NCBI GenBank assembly: GCA_002134785.1
Contig: MBQZ01000040.1
Location: 124,001 to 188,000 of the forward strand
Origin: Crenothrix sp. D3
GTDB lineage: Bacteria > Pseudomonadota > Gammaproteobacteria > Methylococcales > Methylomonadaceae
Length of the DNA: 64,000 bases
Direction: 5' to 3'
Of the stretch, positions 1 to 7,862 are shown piece by piece. The notes under the pieces were generated by a model. The model saw nothing but the letters and a program-made list of their open reading frames with translations, ran no database searches and was not told the origin of the DNA. A program made the position numbers and the translations under genes. Numbering within the stretch: position 1 is the stretch's first letter; every line of letters starts with the position of its first letter.

Positions 1-1092
1 AACGGGTTCTGGTTCTGCTACCTTAGGGGTGGGTTGCTCTGTTTTGCTGGTGGTAAATTTTTGATACATTCCTTTTAGTGCAGAACTTTTGTTGGGTTTT
101 TCAGGCGTTTTTTCAACAGGCATGACAGTAGCCAGTGGCGCGGGTGCGACTTCGGGTTTCAATATGATTGATACGGGTTGTGCTGTGGCTTGCGGCGATA
201 AAGTTATTTTATCTTCAAGCGGCGGTGCTATAGCGAGTTCAGGTTTTTTAAATAACGCTTGGAGTTTTTCAACGACTTCTGTAGGCGGAATCACTACGTT
301 CGGCTGTTCTGTGACAACGGCAACTTGTTCAATCACAGGTAAACTCGTGGACGGTTGAACGGTGATAGGTTGAGCCGCTGGGCGTTCCTGTTGTAGGAGC
401 TGCACTAAATCAGCTTGGTGTTTTATTAATGTCGCGTTTAAATCACGTTGTGTGTCATTTTGATGCTGTTGCAGAGCTTGTAAGGCTAAAACCAAATTGG
501 GTTGGTCATTCGTCTTTGCTTGCAAACTGACTAACTTGGCTTCTGTTTCAGCGAGCTTGGTTTTCTCTGCTTGATAAAATTTTTCCAATTCCGTTTTGGC
601 GAGTTGTTCAGTACGCAAGGCTTCGATTAATTTGGTAATCACTTTATCGTGTTGTTGCCACAAATCGTCGGCTTTAAGGTTGTCGATGACGGTGACAGGG
701 CGTTCACCAATATCAAAACTACTGGCGAGACGCTGAATAATAGCGGCAATCTGTTGATTACGTTGAGCATTTTGTTGTTCGACGGCGAGTGCGTGTTGTT
801 TTTCAGCGTTGGTGGCTTGTTGCTGTTGCTCTAGTTGTTCAGTTATTGCGAGCGTGTCATCTTGAGCTTGCTGACGTTGTTGCTCTGCGGTATTGAGATT
901 AGTTTCTGCGGCAGTTCGCGCTTGTTCACTGGCAATAATTTTCTTATTTAAGCCAGCACTTTTGATGCTATAAAGCATTGCAGTCAGTAACCATACGCCG
1001 ATGACTAACGCGGCAGCATATAAGGGATGGTCGATTGTCAGTTGTAACCACTCAGCAAGCGTCGCTTGAATGATGGGGGTATAGGTTTCCAT
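1..1092 (-). CDS. Membrane-anchored coiled-coil protein, partial (C-terminus off the left edge)
   Basis: An open minus-strand frame starts at the ATG at 1092-1090, with a GAGGAA ribosome-binding site just upstream, and is still open at base 1 (364 codons visible). A short cytoplasmic start is followed by one hydrophobic segment at about residues 19-38. A long Gln/Glu/Ala-rich stretch of coiled-coil character then runs to about residue 215, followed by a Pro/Val/Thr-rich low-complexity region. This is the layout of a bitopic envelope or scaffold protein, but I recognise no family. The missing C-terminus probably carries the defining domain. Confidence is high that the gene is real and low for any function. 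Confidence 0.75.
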   Translation of the reverse strand, partial: METYTPIIQATLAEWLQLTIDHPLYAAALVIGVWLLTAMLYSIKSAGLNKKIIASEQARTAAETNLNTAEQQRQQAQDDTLAITEQLEQQQQATNAEKQHALAVEQQNAQRNQQIAAIIQRLASSFDIGERPVTVIDNLKADDLWQQHDKVITKLIEALRTEQLAKTELEKFYQAEKTKLAETEAKLVSLQAKTNDQPNLVLALQALQQHQNDTQRDLNATLIKHQADLVQLLQQERPAAQPITVQPSTSLPVIEQVAVVTEQPNVVIPPTEVVEKLQALFKKPELAIAPPLEDKITLSPQATAQPVSIILKPEVAPAPLATVMPVEKTPEKPNKSSALKGMYQKFTTSKTEQPTPKVAEPEPV

Positions 1093-1139
1093 TATGTGTT
1101 CCTCAATACGATAAAGTTGATAAGACGCTTAGATTTTGT

Positions 1140-1784
1140 TTACGCCACTTTTCTGACTTGTAGCGTATTTTTACACCTTGGATAATTGGCGCACCCCCAA
1201 AATTCACCGCCTGAGTTTTTGCCAGTTCGTTTAAGCATTTTTTTGTCACAGTTTGGACAAGTGGGCGTAGTGTAATCGCCTTTAGTGGCTATTTGATAGA
1301 GTTTTGCTTGTTTTTCTTTTGATAAACGTTTGATATTTTTTACCAAATCATACTTATCTAATAGGATAATGTTTTTGTCGGCACAGAACATGACGGCATC
1401 TTCAGTGAAGGTTGAGGTGGCTAAATAATAGCCTTGAGAGATTCTCTCGCTAGCCATGATACCAAAAAATTCGCGGACTTCTTTCACCGTGATTTTGCTT
1501 AGCCATGCTTTGCATTGACCAATCGCAATCACTTTGCCTTTTTTATCCTTTATTTTAATATCGATTCCACCATCAGCCCCGATAGTCGTCAGTTCAGCAT
1601 TATGATTATTCATAATCAAGTAGGTGTGACAGACTTCCTCAAAACGCTTCCATTCCAGTGCAAGTAATAGCTGAACTGTCCATTCACCAGTCGTCGTTGT
1701 TAGATTTTTTTTGGCAGGTGGCTTGGTGGTGGTAACGTCAGCCGTTGCGGTAAGACGTTTAAAAAGCGTTGTTATAAAACTCAT
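1140..1784 (-). CDS. Mrr-like restriction endonuclease with C-terminal topoisomerase-type zinc finger
   Basis: A protein of about 214 residues. The central part has the Mrr-type PD-(D/E)xK signature: GADGGIDIKIKD, then a beta strand ending in GQCKAW, so D...QxK is visible. The last 40 residues hold a four-cysteine zinc ribbon, CPNCDKKM...GCANYPRCKN, as at the C-terminus of bacterial topoisomerase I. Mrr-type nucleases with such a ribbon are usually annotated as restriction or DNA-repair proteins that bind modified or damaged DNA; that role is family knowledge. I chose the ATG at 1784 because the 24 codons upstream of it lie largely in an inverted-repeat element. No methyltransferase lies alongside. 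Confidence 0.75.
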   Translation of the reverse strand: MSFITTLFKRLTATADVTTTKPPAKKNLTTTTGEWTVQLLLALEWKRFEEVCHTYLIMNNHNAELTTIGADGGIDIKIKDKKGKVIAIGQCKAWLSKITVKEVREFFGIMASERISQGYYLATSTFTEDAVMFCADKNIILLDKYDLVKNIKRLSKEKQAKLYQIATKGDYTTPTCPNCDKKMLKRTGKNSGGEFWGCANYPRCKNTLQVRKVA

Positions 1785-1802
1785 GATTGGTTTTCTAGTT
1801 TC

Positions 1803-1933
1803 GTAGTCGGAATAAGCCCACTCAAGCGATAAGCGCAGGGTGGGTGTTTCCGACAAAGCGCGGGAGTATGCAGAACGGTTTGTCGGAAACGCCTTATTTC
1901 GCTCTCGCTCAATAAGGCTTATTCCGACCTACA
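1803..1933. repeat. Palindromic intergenic repeat (GTCGGAATAAGC type)
   Basis: The ends form an inverted repeat: GTAGTCGGAATAAGC near 1803 and GCTTATTCCGACCTAC near 1917-1933. An inner pair is TTTCCGACAAA / TTTGTCGGAAA. It lies between two minus-strand genes and ends just before the stop codon of the small secreted protein. It has the form of a short non-autonomous repeat, with no coding capacity. Confidence 0.75.
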
Positions 1934-1937
1934 AGGC

Positions 1938-2204
1938 TTATCGAGCTGGGGTATACACTAAACGCCCATTTTGAATACTTGGAAGCATTTGTGGTTGCCG
2001 TTGCCGTTTCTGCTGTTGCCGTTCCTGCTGTTGCAACCTATGCATTATAAGTTGATTGAGCAATTGATCCTGCTGCTGGTTTTCTTGATTACTTTTTATC
2101 GCCTGTAGATTACTGTTTATTTCTCTTAGTTCATAATCTGTATCTGCAAAACAGATTGTATTTACAAATATTGATCCAAATATTACCAAAATAGTTTTAG
2201 TCAT
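1938..2204 (-). CDS. Small secreted Gln-rich protein of unknown function
   Basis: An 88-residue protein read from the ATG at 2204; a TTG four codons upstream is a less likely start. The first 20 residues form a Sec-type signal peptide ending in CFA before DTDYE. The mature part is short and charged, dominated by Gln and Arg (repeated QQQ and RQQ runs at about residues 40-75), and helical in character. I do not recognise a family. Its stop codon abuts the palindromic repeat at 1803-1933, so the extreme C-terminus may have been shaped by that insertion. No operon partner is evident. Confidence 0.5.
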   Translation of the reverse strand: MTKTILVIFGSIFVNTICFADTDYELREINSNLQAIKSNQENQQQDQLLNQLIMHRLQQQERQQQKRQRQPQMLPSIQNGRLVYTPAR

Positions 2205-2275
2205 GATGATTTTCAATATGTATTAATGCTATTCAAAATGTTTAATTGCTTAAACACCACTGAATAATCAGTCAG

Positions 2276-2360
2276 GTAGGGTGGGCAAGCGTCTTTTTGC
2301 TTGCCCACCAATTATGCCAATTCAGCGTGGGCAAACGATAGAGCTGTTTGCCCACCCTAC
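2276..2360. repeat. GTAGGGTGGGCAAGC-type palindromic repeat
   Basis: Terminal inverted repeats GTAGGGTGGGCAA (2276) and TTTGCCCACCCTAC (to 2360) enclose a second stem, GGGCAAGC...GCTTGCCC. A half copy of the same family lies at 25957-25988. It is non-coding; the two short plus-strand frames that cross it have no gene-like features. Confidence 0.75.
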
Positions 2361-2377
2361 ATAGCTACGCATTTTAT

Positions 2378-2428
2378 TTACTTGCTGGCTTTCGCTTTAT
2401 TACGCTCAGTCACTTCTTTAATCACTTC
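2378..2428 (-). pseudogene. Diverged duplicate of the 3' tail of fusA
   Basis: The minus strand reads [16 protein letters not shown] and stop. This is the C-terminus of the intact EF-G encoded at 3223 ([15 protein letters not shown] and stop) with one extra serine codon. Similarity continues about 12 bases past the stop (AAATGCGTA in both). Several differences are synonymous (GTG/GTC, GAG/GAA, CGT/CGC, AAT/AAC), so this is not a fresh duplication. Upstream homology stops abruptly at a GC-rich palindrome. It is a remnant, not a gene. Confidence 0.75.
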
Positions 2429-2430
2429 AA

Positions 2431-2457
2431 GCGGGGCGGGTTATTCAACCCGCCCCG
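2431..2457. repeat. GC-rich perfect hairpin
   Basis: Arms CGGGGCGGGTT and AACCCGCCCCG with a 4-base loop, directly abutting the duplicated fusA tail. No T-tract follows on either strand, so it is more likely a short mobile palindrome or recombination scar than a terminator. Confidence 0.6.
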
Positions 2458-2501
2458 AATGTTTGAAATTCCGACACGATGTCCCAACACACCAAAACGT
2501 T

Positions 2502-2525
2502 GCGACGAGGTAAATACCCCGTCGC
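2502..2525 (-). other. Hairpin downstream of the PH-domain gene
   Basis: Arms GCGACGAGG and CCCCGTCGC. The single mismatch becomes a G-U pair only when read on the minus strand, which fits an RNA hairpin just after the stop at 2533. No clear U-tract follows, so its role as a terminator is uncertain. Confidence 0.4.
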
Positions 2526-2532
2526 GCTTCGG

Positions 2533-3159
2533 TCACCATTTGATATAGCGGGCAAAAACAGCACCAAAATCATAATTGCGAATCTCACTTTTTCGAGTGT
2601 TATAGTGAGATTCAACTTGTTGACAAGTTTGATTAATAATATCGGGTAGGTTTAAAACCGCATTTTCGGATGATAGTTCACGCAGAGTAAACATTTTAAA
2701 AATCACATCGTGAGTATGTTCCAAGGTATTCATATCGGTTTTTATTTCATGACACTTTTCTGAAATCACAACCAACGCCTTATAAATATCTCGAATTTTG
2801 TCAATTTGCGATTTATCAATATCAATCGATAAATTTTTATCGCCATAATTGAATTTAATCTCGGCATCTAAATCAACTGTACCCGCCGTTTCAAGATGCA
2901 CATGACTAATCGGGAAATGTTTATAGGAATAGCGGGACAATAATCGCCTTTTACTCGTAGCGGTCGCACCATCTAAATGAATAAAAGCAACATTGGTAAA
3001 ACAGTATTCATCTTTCAGAGATTTTATAATTGCATAAATTTTCTCACCGTCTTCAGTGAAAACATATTCATCAATATCAGTTTTATCAAAATTTTTTGAG
3101 TCTATGATTTTGCCAAGATCACTAAGACCTAGTACATCAGAAGCTAAATTTCCAAACAT
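2533..3159 (-). CDS. PH domain-containing protein, YvbH-like (bPH family)
   Basis: A 208-residue cytoplasmic protein with no signal peptide or membrane segment. Residues about 8-130 match what I know of the bacterial PH domain family typified by Bacillus YvbH: a GLSDLG start, an EDGEKIYAIIKSLKDEYCF segment, then FIHLDG, a KR-rich turn and HLETAGTVDLDAEIKF. The C-terminal third resembles the YvbH oligomerisation helices. The biochemical role of the family is not known to me; phage-resistance or membrane-stress roles would be speculation. The gene sits between the real fusA 3' end and a diverged copy of that end, which suggests it arrived by recombination there. Confidence 0.75.
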   Translation of the reverse strand: MFGNLASDVLGLSDLGKIIDSKNFDKTDIDEYVFTEDGEKIYAIIKSLKDEYCFTNVAFIHLDGATATSKRRLLSRYSYKHFPISHVHLETAGTVDLDAEIKFNYGDKNLSIDIDKSQIDKIRDIYKALVVISEKCHEIKTDMNTLEHTHDVIFKMFTLRELSSENAVLNLPDIINQTCQQVESHYNTRKSEIRNYDFGAVFARYIKW

Positions 3160-3184
3160 ATTCTTACTCTCTCTAATCGGATAT

Positions 3185-3212
3185 GTTGGGTTGCAAAAAG
3201 CCGCAACCCAAC
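3185..3212 (-). terminator. Hairpin after fusA
   Basis: A 10-bp stem, GTTGGGTTGC / GCAACCCAAC, with an 8-base loop, 10 bases past the fusA stop codon. The arms are the core of the GTTGGGTT repeat family seen elsewhere in the window (42297, 9992). No strong U-tract is present, so terminator function is an inference from position. Confidence 0.45.
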
Positions 3213-3222
3213 TTACGCATTT

Positions 3223-5313
3223 TTACTTCGCTTTCGCTTTGTTGCGTTCAGTGACTTCTTTAATCACTTCTTCTGAGACGTTTTTAGGGCATGGCATATA
3301 GTGTGAGAACTCCATAGAGAACTGCCCACGACCTGAAGTCATAGTACGCAAATCACCGATATAACCAAACATTTCGCTTAACGGTACGTCTGATTTAATA
3401 CGCACGCCACTCGCACCCGCGTCTTGTGATTTAATCATGCCGCGTCTACGGTTAAGATCGCCGATAACGTCACCAACGTGATCTGATGGCGTGAACGTAT
3501 CCACTTTCATAATCGGTTCGATTAACTGTGGGCCTGCTTTAGGAATTGATTGACGGAACGCCGCTTTAGCTGCAATTTCAAACGCGATTGCAGACGAATC
3601 CACCGCGTGGAATGCACCGTCTAATAAAACCACTTTGAAGTCTAAGCAAGGGAAGCCAGCCAATACGCCTTTATCCAGCATCGATTTGAAGCCTTTATCA
3701 ACCGCTGGCCAGAATTCGCGTGGTACGTTACCGCCCGTAACCGCTGATTCAAATACATAACCAGAACCAGGCTCACCTGGCTCAATACGGTAGTTGATTT
3801 TGCCGTATTGACCTGAACCACCTGATTGTTTTTTGTGGGTGTATTCGTCTTCAACCGATTTGGTGATGGTTTCGCGGTACGCTACTTGTGGTTTACCGAC
3901 GATAACTTCAACGCCGTGAGTACGTTTTAAAATATCGACTTTAATATCAAGATGTAATTCGCCCATACCTTTCAAAATCGTTTCGCCGCTGTCTTCATCG
4001 GTTTCAACGTGGAATGAAGGATCTTCTTGAATCATTTTGCCTAAGGCAATACCCATTTTTTCTGAGGCAGCTTTGTCTTTAGGGCTAATTGCTAAGGAGA
4101 TAACGGGATCAGGAAATACCATCGGCTCTAAAGTCGCTGGGAATTTAGGATCACACAGAGTATGACCTGTTTGAATGTTTTTCATACCTAATACCGCAAC
4201 AATATCACCCGCTTGCGCTGATTCTAATTCGTTACGCGTATCGGCGTGCATTTCCACGATACGACCGATACGTTCAGTTTTACCTGTGAAGGTATTTAAG
4301 ACGTTAGTGCCTTTTTCAATTTTACCTGAGTAAATACGCAAGAAGGTCAACGCACCAAAACGGTCATCCATAATTTTGAATGCTAATGCGCGTAAAGGTT
4401 TATCCGCATCAACAATTGCAAACGTACCTGTGGCAACGCCTTCTAAATCAACTTCAGGCTGTGGATTAACTTCGGTTGGGCAAGGTAAGTAATCAATAAC
4501 GCCGTCAAGAACTAACTGCACGCCTTTATTTTTAAATGCAGAACCGCAGAATGTTGGGAAGAAATCTAAATGAATTGTCCCTTTACGAATACAACGTTTG
4601 ATGGTTTCAATATCAGGTGTTTCGCCATCAAGATAAGATTCCATGACATCATCAAATTGATCTGCCACTTGGTCGATCATTTTTTCACGCCATGTTGCGA
4701 CCAATTCAACCATATCGGCTGGAACGTCGTGAATAACGTAGTTCATTGGATCGCCTGAGTTATCCCAAATCCACGCTTTTTCAGTTAATAAATCAACCAC
4801 GCCCACGAATGCGTCTTCTGTACCAATCGGTAAGGTCATGACCACAGGCACTGCACCTAAGACTTCTTCAACTTGTTTTACAACGCGGTAGAAGTCAGCA
4901 CCAATACGGTCTAATTTATTAACATAAATAACACGCGCCACTTTAGAATCATTCGCATAACGCCAGTTGGTTTCTGATTGTGGCTCTACGCCGCCTGAAC
5001 CACAGAAAACGCCGATACCGCCGTCTAATACTTTTAAAGAACGATACACTTCGATAGTAAAATCAACGTGACCTGGAGTGTCGATAATGTTGAAGCGGTA
5101 ATCTTTCCAGAAACAAGTGGTTGCCGCTGACTGAATGGTAATTCCGCGCTCACGTTCTTGATCCATGAAGTCAGTGGTGGTTTCGCCATCGTGTACTTCA
5201 CCGATTTTATGAATTTTTCCAGTGAGTTTTAAAATACGTTCAGTCGTCGTGGTTTTACCCGCGTCAACGTGCGCGAAAATACCGATGTTTCTATAATGGG
5301 CTAAATCTGTCAT
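3223..5313 (-). CDS. fusA: Elongation factor G
   Basis: A full-length, 696-residue translational GTPase that drives mRNA-tRNA translocation and, with RRF, ribosome recycling. The G1 loop [15 protein letters not shown], the G3 motif DTPGHVDFT and the G4 motif NKLD are intact. Domain II, the domain III-IV region with the YRETI and SGGSGQYGK stretches, and the C-terminal domain with GFGYIGDLR-like sequence (MFGYIGDLR) all follow. It is not beside rpsL, rpsG or tuf as in the usual str operon, so it may be a relocated or second copy; only the rest of the genome can tell. It has a leader of about 220 bases with predicted stems. The 3' end is partly duplicated at 2378-2428. Confidence 0.95.
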   Translation of the reverse strand: MTDLAHYRNIGIFAHVDAGKTTTTERILKLTGKIHKIGEVHDGETTTDFMDQERERGITIQSAATTCFWKDYRFNIIDTPGHVDFTIEVYRSLKVLDGGIGVFCGSGGVEPQSETNWRYANDSKVARVIYVNKLDRIGADFYRVVKQVEEVLGAVPVVMTLPIGTEDAFVGVVDLLTEKAWIWDNSGDPMNYVIHDVPADMVELVATWREKMIDQVADQFDDVMESYLDGETPDIETIKRCIRKGTIHLDFFPTFCGSAFKNKGVQLVLDGVIDYLPCPTEVNPQPEVDLEGVATGTFAIVDADKPLRALAFKIMDDRFGALTFLRIYSGKIEKGTNVLNTFTGKTERIGRIVEMHADTRNELESAQAGDIVAVLGMKNIQTGHTLCDPKFPATLEPMVFPDPVISLAISPKDKAASEKMGIALGKMIQEDPSFHVETDEDSGETILKGMGELHLDIKVDILKRTHGVEVIVGKPQVAYRETITKSVEDEYTHKKQSGGSGQYGKINYRIEPGEPGSGYVFESAVTGGNVPREFWPAVDKGFKSMLDKGVLAGFPCLDFKVVLLDGAFHAVDSSAIAFEIAAKAAFRQSIPKAGPQLIEPIMKVDTFTPSDHVGDVIGDLNRRRGMIKSQDAGASGVRIKSDVPLSEMFGYIGDLRTMTSGRGQFSMEFSHYMPCPKNVSEEVIKEVTERNKAKAK

Positions 5314-5535
5314 GTGTTTACTCTAAAGTTGGCATAAAAAACTGAGTTGGCGACCACCCTTGAGTATTCACTCAGCAGGGTTCGGACTGGGGTTTTGTTA
5401 GACATACCGCAAACTACAGCCATGAACCTAAGACCGTAGTGGCAAGGCAAAAATGAAGGAAGTCAGGCAGGTGTTCAAAACCAAGTGAGAGGGCATTCTA
5501 AAAGTCACCATCGCCGCTCACTCGTCCAGCGTCGA
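5314..5535 (-). promoter_or_regulatory. Long structured 5' leader of fusA
   Basis: This non-coding stretch precedes fusA on the minus strand. Read as RNA it holds an 8-bp stem, CUACGGUC / GGCUGUAG (about 5412-5437). Two pairs of that stem are G-U on this strand and would be C-A mismatches on the other. A second hairpin, ACCCU...UGAGU-GAAU-ACUCA...AGGGU, lies at about 5355-5380. A TTAAAAT box followed by ACCCGCC at about 5530-5545 could be a -10 with a GC-rich discriminator. I match it to no known riboswitch or ribosomal leader. The remaining bases to 5637 show nothing clear. Confidence 0.4.
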
Positions 5536-5637
5536 AAGGCGGGTATTTTAACCTAAAACCGCGATAAAACTATAGGAAACCATTAATTTCTGTTGTACTA
5601 GGCGACGCATGGTTAAAAACACATCCTCTATCATGCC

Positions 5638-6066
5638 TTACACCCGCGTAATACCATTTGTTTTCAAGGTTACGATTAAGTGCCGATAATCATCTTCTGC
5701 TAGTGAATCACTGACAATAAGCACCGTCTGCTTTGATTTATCAGCTTTTTTAAGGTGTAAGAAAATCGCAAAAATACTGATAACAGTGGAGGGTAAAATC
5801 TGCACGGCTACAAACTCGCCACTTTCTGTTATTTCCCAACCTGCTGTTTCAGTGTATTTAATAGTGACTTGCTGACCTTTTAGCTGTTGCCTCTGGAAGT
5901 AAAAATGGCTACAAATAACGATAAACAAAACGCATTTTATAAGCACGGGCAAACTATTCAGCACACACGCGGCTAACGCTAATACATGAATAAACTCCAT
6001 CACCTTTATCAGGCGTTTGGATTCATGTAATTGCAGTAATAGCGGTGGTTGATAATGTTTAATCAT
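5638..6066 (-). CDS. YgfX/CptA-like small membrane protein
   Basis: A 142-residue protein with two adjacent hydrophobic segments (about residues 24-55) in an N-terminal hairpin, followed by a beta-rich cytoplasmic domain. Its last third (LKKADKSKQTVLIVSDSL and then DDYRHLIVTLK) matches the pattern of the YgfX (CptA) family, which ends in a VLLPDSL..DDFR.LRV-like strand and helix. In enterobacteria YgfX is encoded beside SdhE and has been proposed to act as an inner-membrane toxin or flavinylation-linked factor. No sdhE is seen here, so the function is uncertain. The start ATG at 6066 lacks a strong ribosome-binding site. It is divergent from the PrxQ gene. Confidence 0.55.
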   Translation of the reverse strand: MIKHYQPPLLLQLHESKRLIKVMEFIHVLALAACVLNSLPVLIKCVLFIVICSHFYFQRQQLKGQQVTIKYTETAGWEITESGEFVAVQILPSTVISIFAIFLHLKKADKSKQTVLIVSDSLAEDDYRHLIVTLKTNGITRV

Positions 6067-6152
6067 GATAGTTTTGGAATTTTACAGGCTTGCGTGTACG
6101 ATGCTAAGCACCCGTCTGTGTAGACGGATTCACCCACAAACTGGAGGTTTTT

Positions 6153-6617
6153 ATGTTAGAAAAACAACAACTAGCACCACTGTTTACGTCACCCAACCAA
6201 AACGATGCCCCGATTAGTTTGTCAGATTACGCAGGTAAAAAAAATGTCGTCCTCTATTTTTACCCCAAAGACGATACTCCAGGTTGCACTATCGAAGCCA
6301 ACCAATTCACCCAATATGCTGAAGAATTTGTTGCACACGACACCGTTATTATCGGAGTCAGCAAAGATTCCTGCGCCAGTCATCGTGAATTTATTAATAA
6401 ATACGGCTTAAAATTGGAATTGTTAGCCGATACCACAGGCGAACTGTGCGAACTCTATAACGTATGGCGTGAACGTGAAAAAGAAGGTGTTAAAAGTATG
6501 GCTGTTTTACGCTCTACTTTCATTATCGACAAACAAGGTGTGTTAGCCGATGTCGAATATGGTGTAGTTCCAGAGGGTCATGCTCTGGTGGTGTTGGAAA
6601 AAGTGAAAGCGTTGTAA
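6153..6617 (+). CDS. bcp: Thioredoxin-dependent peroxiredoxin, PrxQ/Bcp family
   Basis: A 154-residue cytosolic thiol peroxidase that reduces H2O2 and organic peroxides using thioredoxin. The peroxidatic Cys45 lies in DDTPGCTIEA, followed by the GVSKDS strand and an RSTFIIDKQG beta hairpin typical of PrxQ. The usual resolving Cys five residues after the peroxidatic one is absent. Cysteines at about residue 80 (KDSCASH) and in GELCELY could resolve instead, or the enzyme could be 1-Cys. A GGAGG ribosome-binding site precedes the ATG. A second PrxQ is encoded at 54637, beside gcvR. Confidence 0.9.
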   Translation: MLEKQQLAPLFTSPNQNDAPISLSDYAGKKNVVLYFYPKDDTPGCTIEANQFTQYAEEFVAHDTVIIGVSKDSCASHREFINKYGLKLELLADTTGELCELYNVWREREKEGVKSMAVLRSTFIIDKQGVLADVEYGVVPEGHALVVLEKVKAL

Positions 6618-6697
6618 TATCTCCATGCGGTGCAATAGGGTTTGCCTATTGCACCGCCCTACTGCGTTGATGTACAGCTTATTAGAATTTATTGAGT

Positions 6698-7831
6698 TTA
6701 AATCCCATTGCAAAAGTTAATTTGTTTCCATTTAGCAAATAACTTACATAAAGCAATGTGGAATGCAGAAAAGTTCTTGCCACTATTTTCTGTATTTAAT
6801 TTCATTCCATAAGTGTCACTTGTTAACTCAGCTTGCTCATTGTTCTTGACTGATGAATTTCTTGCATCAGCCAAACCTACTACATTACTTACTAATCCAC
6901 CAACAACAGGTTCTTCCACTTGACCATCACCATTAACAAATTTAAAGGGTATAGAGACTAATTTCATCCCTTTATTAACTTGAATAGCAAAATGTAAATG
7001 TGGCCCTGAAGAAAATCCCGTATTTCCTGAATAAGCAATCAATTGTCCTGCTTTTACTTTCATACCAGAATGAACCTGCGCTTTCTCTAATTCTAAATGA
7101 GCATAAATTGCCATTGAACCATCATCATGCAATATCGTAATGCTGTTAGCTTCGGATAAATACTTTTTATCAAGACCATTTTTATAGAAATCGTTATCAA
7201 CGACCATAACAATCCCTGCTCTCGCTGCATGGATTGGAGTTCCTACTGGCATGGTGATGTCCACCGCATACTTATTGTATTCTTCCGTATGACTAAATGT
7301 ACCGCCAAAAGCTTGAGAAATTTGAAACGAAGTACCTAGCACTATGGGCGGAAGATAATTTTTTATAGCAGTGTATTCTGCTAATGGCACGCCAATGGTG
7401 TAATTATATTTAAACTCTACTCGCCAAGGTTTGGTTTTATCAATACTATTAATTTGAAAAAGTGTATCTGATTGCCCCGATTTAACAATAAAACGTCTTG
7501 GTAACTCAGGGATTGAATAAGCATTTTCTTTAACGGAAAAACTAATTTCAACTTCTACAGAACCCCCATAATCATTACGAATATAGTATGTAGGCTGTTG
7601 TTTTTCTCCCGATGACAATAACCAGATTCGTTGTTTATTCTTCACATCAAGCTGTTTAACAACAACTTTCTGCGCAGTCATTGGTGGTTTATCTGTATAG
7701 ATCCAGTGACCTTTCTCATCTTGAAACTGATAAAGTTTTTTTGCTGCAACAGGTAATGGCAGAAATAATAAACAAATAAAAACCATAAAAGGAACTTTTA
7801 TTTTCAAATTCATTAACATTTGATACTTCAT
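6698..7831 (-). CDS. M23 family metallopeptidase with N-terminal DUF4124-type domain
   Basis: Secreted peptidoglycan endopeptidase candidate. A hydrophobic signal segment (about 15 residues ending in PVAA) is followed by KLYQFQDEKGHWIYTDKPP, the DUF4124 type found in many gammaproteobacterial envelope proteins. A beta-rich middle follows. The LytM/M23 domain has its first zinc ligands in the SHTEEYNKYAVDI region and the second motif in GPHLHFAIQ (HxH), so the zinc site looks complete. The last 60 residues lack a recognisable domain. I favour the ATG at 7831; in-frame ATGs at 7819 and 7813 are possible because no ribosome-binding site is decisive. Confidence 0.85.
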   Translation of the reverse strand: MKYQMLMNLKIKVPFMVFICLLFLPLPVAAKKLYQFQDEKGHWIYTDKPPMTAQKVVVKQLDVKNKQRIWLLSSGEKQQPTYYIRNDYGGSVEVEISFSVKENAYSIPELPRRFIVKSGQSDTLFQINSIDKTKPWRVEFKYNYTIGVPLAEYTAIKNYLPPIVLGTSFQISQAFGGTFSHTEEYNKYAVDITMPVGTPIHAARAGIVMVVDNDFYKNGLDKKYLSEANSITILHDDGSMAIYAHLELEKAQVHSGMKVKAGQLIAYSGNTGFSSGPHLHFAIQVNKGMKLVSIPFKFVNGDGQVEEPVVGGLVSNVVGLADARNSSVKNNEQAELTSDTYGMKLNTENSGKNFSAFHIALCKLFAKWKQINFCNGI

Positions 7832-7862
7832 AAAGTTACCAAAAACTAGCAATCCAGTCTAC

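Noticed and set aside
2301-2548. Two short plus-strand frames over the 2.3-2.5 kb repeat region
   Set aside because: They cross a palindromic repeat, the antisense of the fusA tail copy and a hairpin; nothing supports translation.
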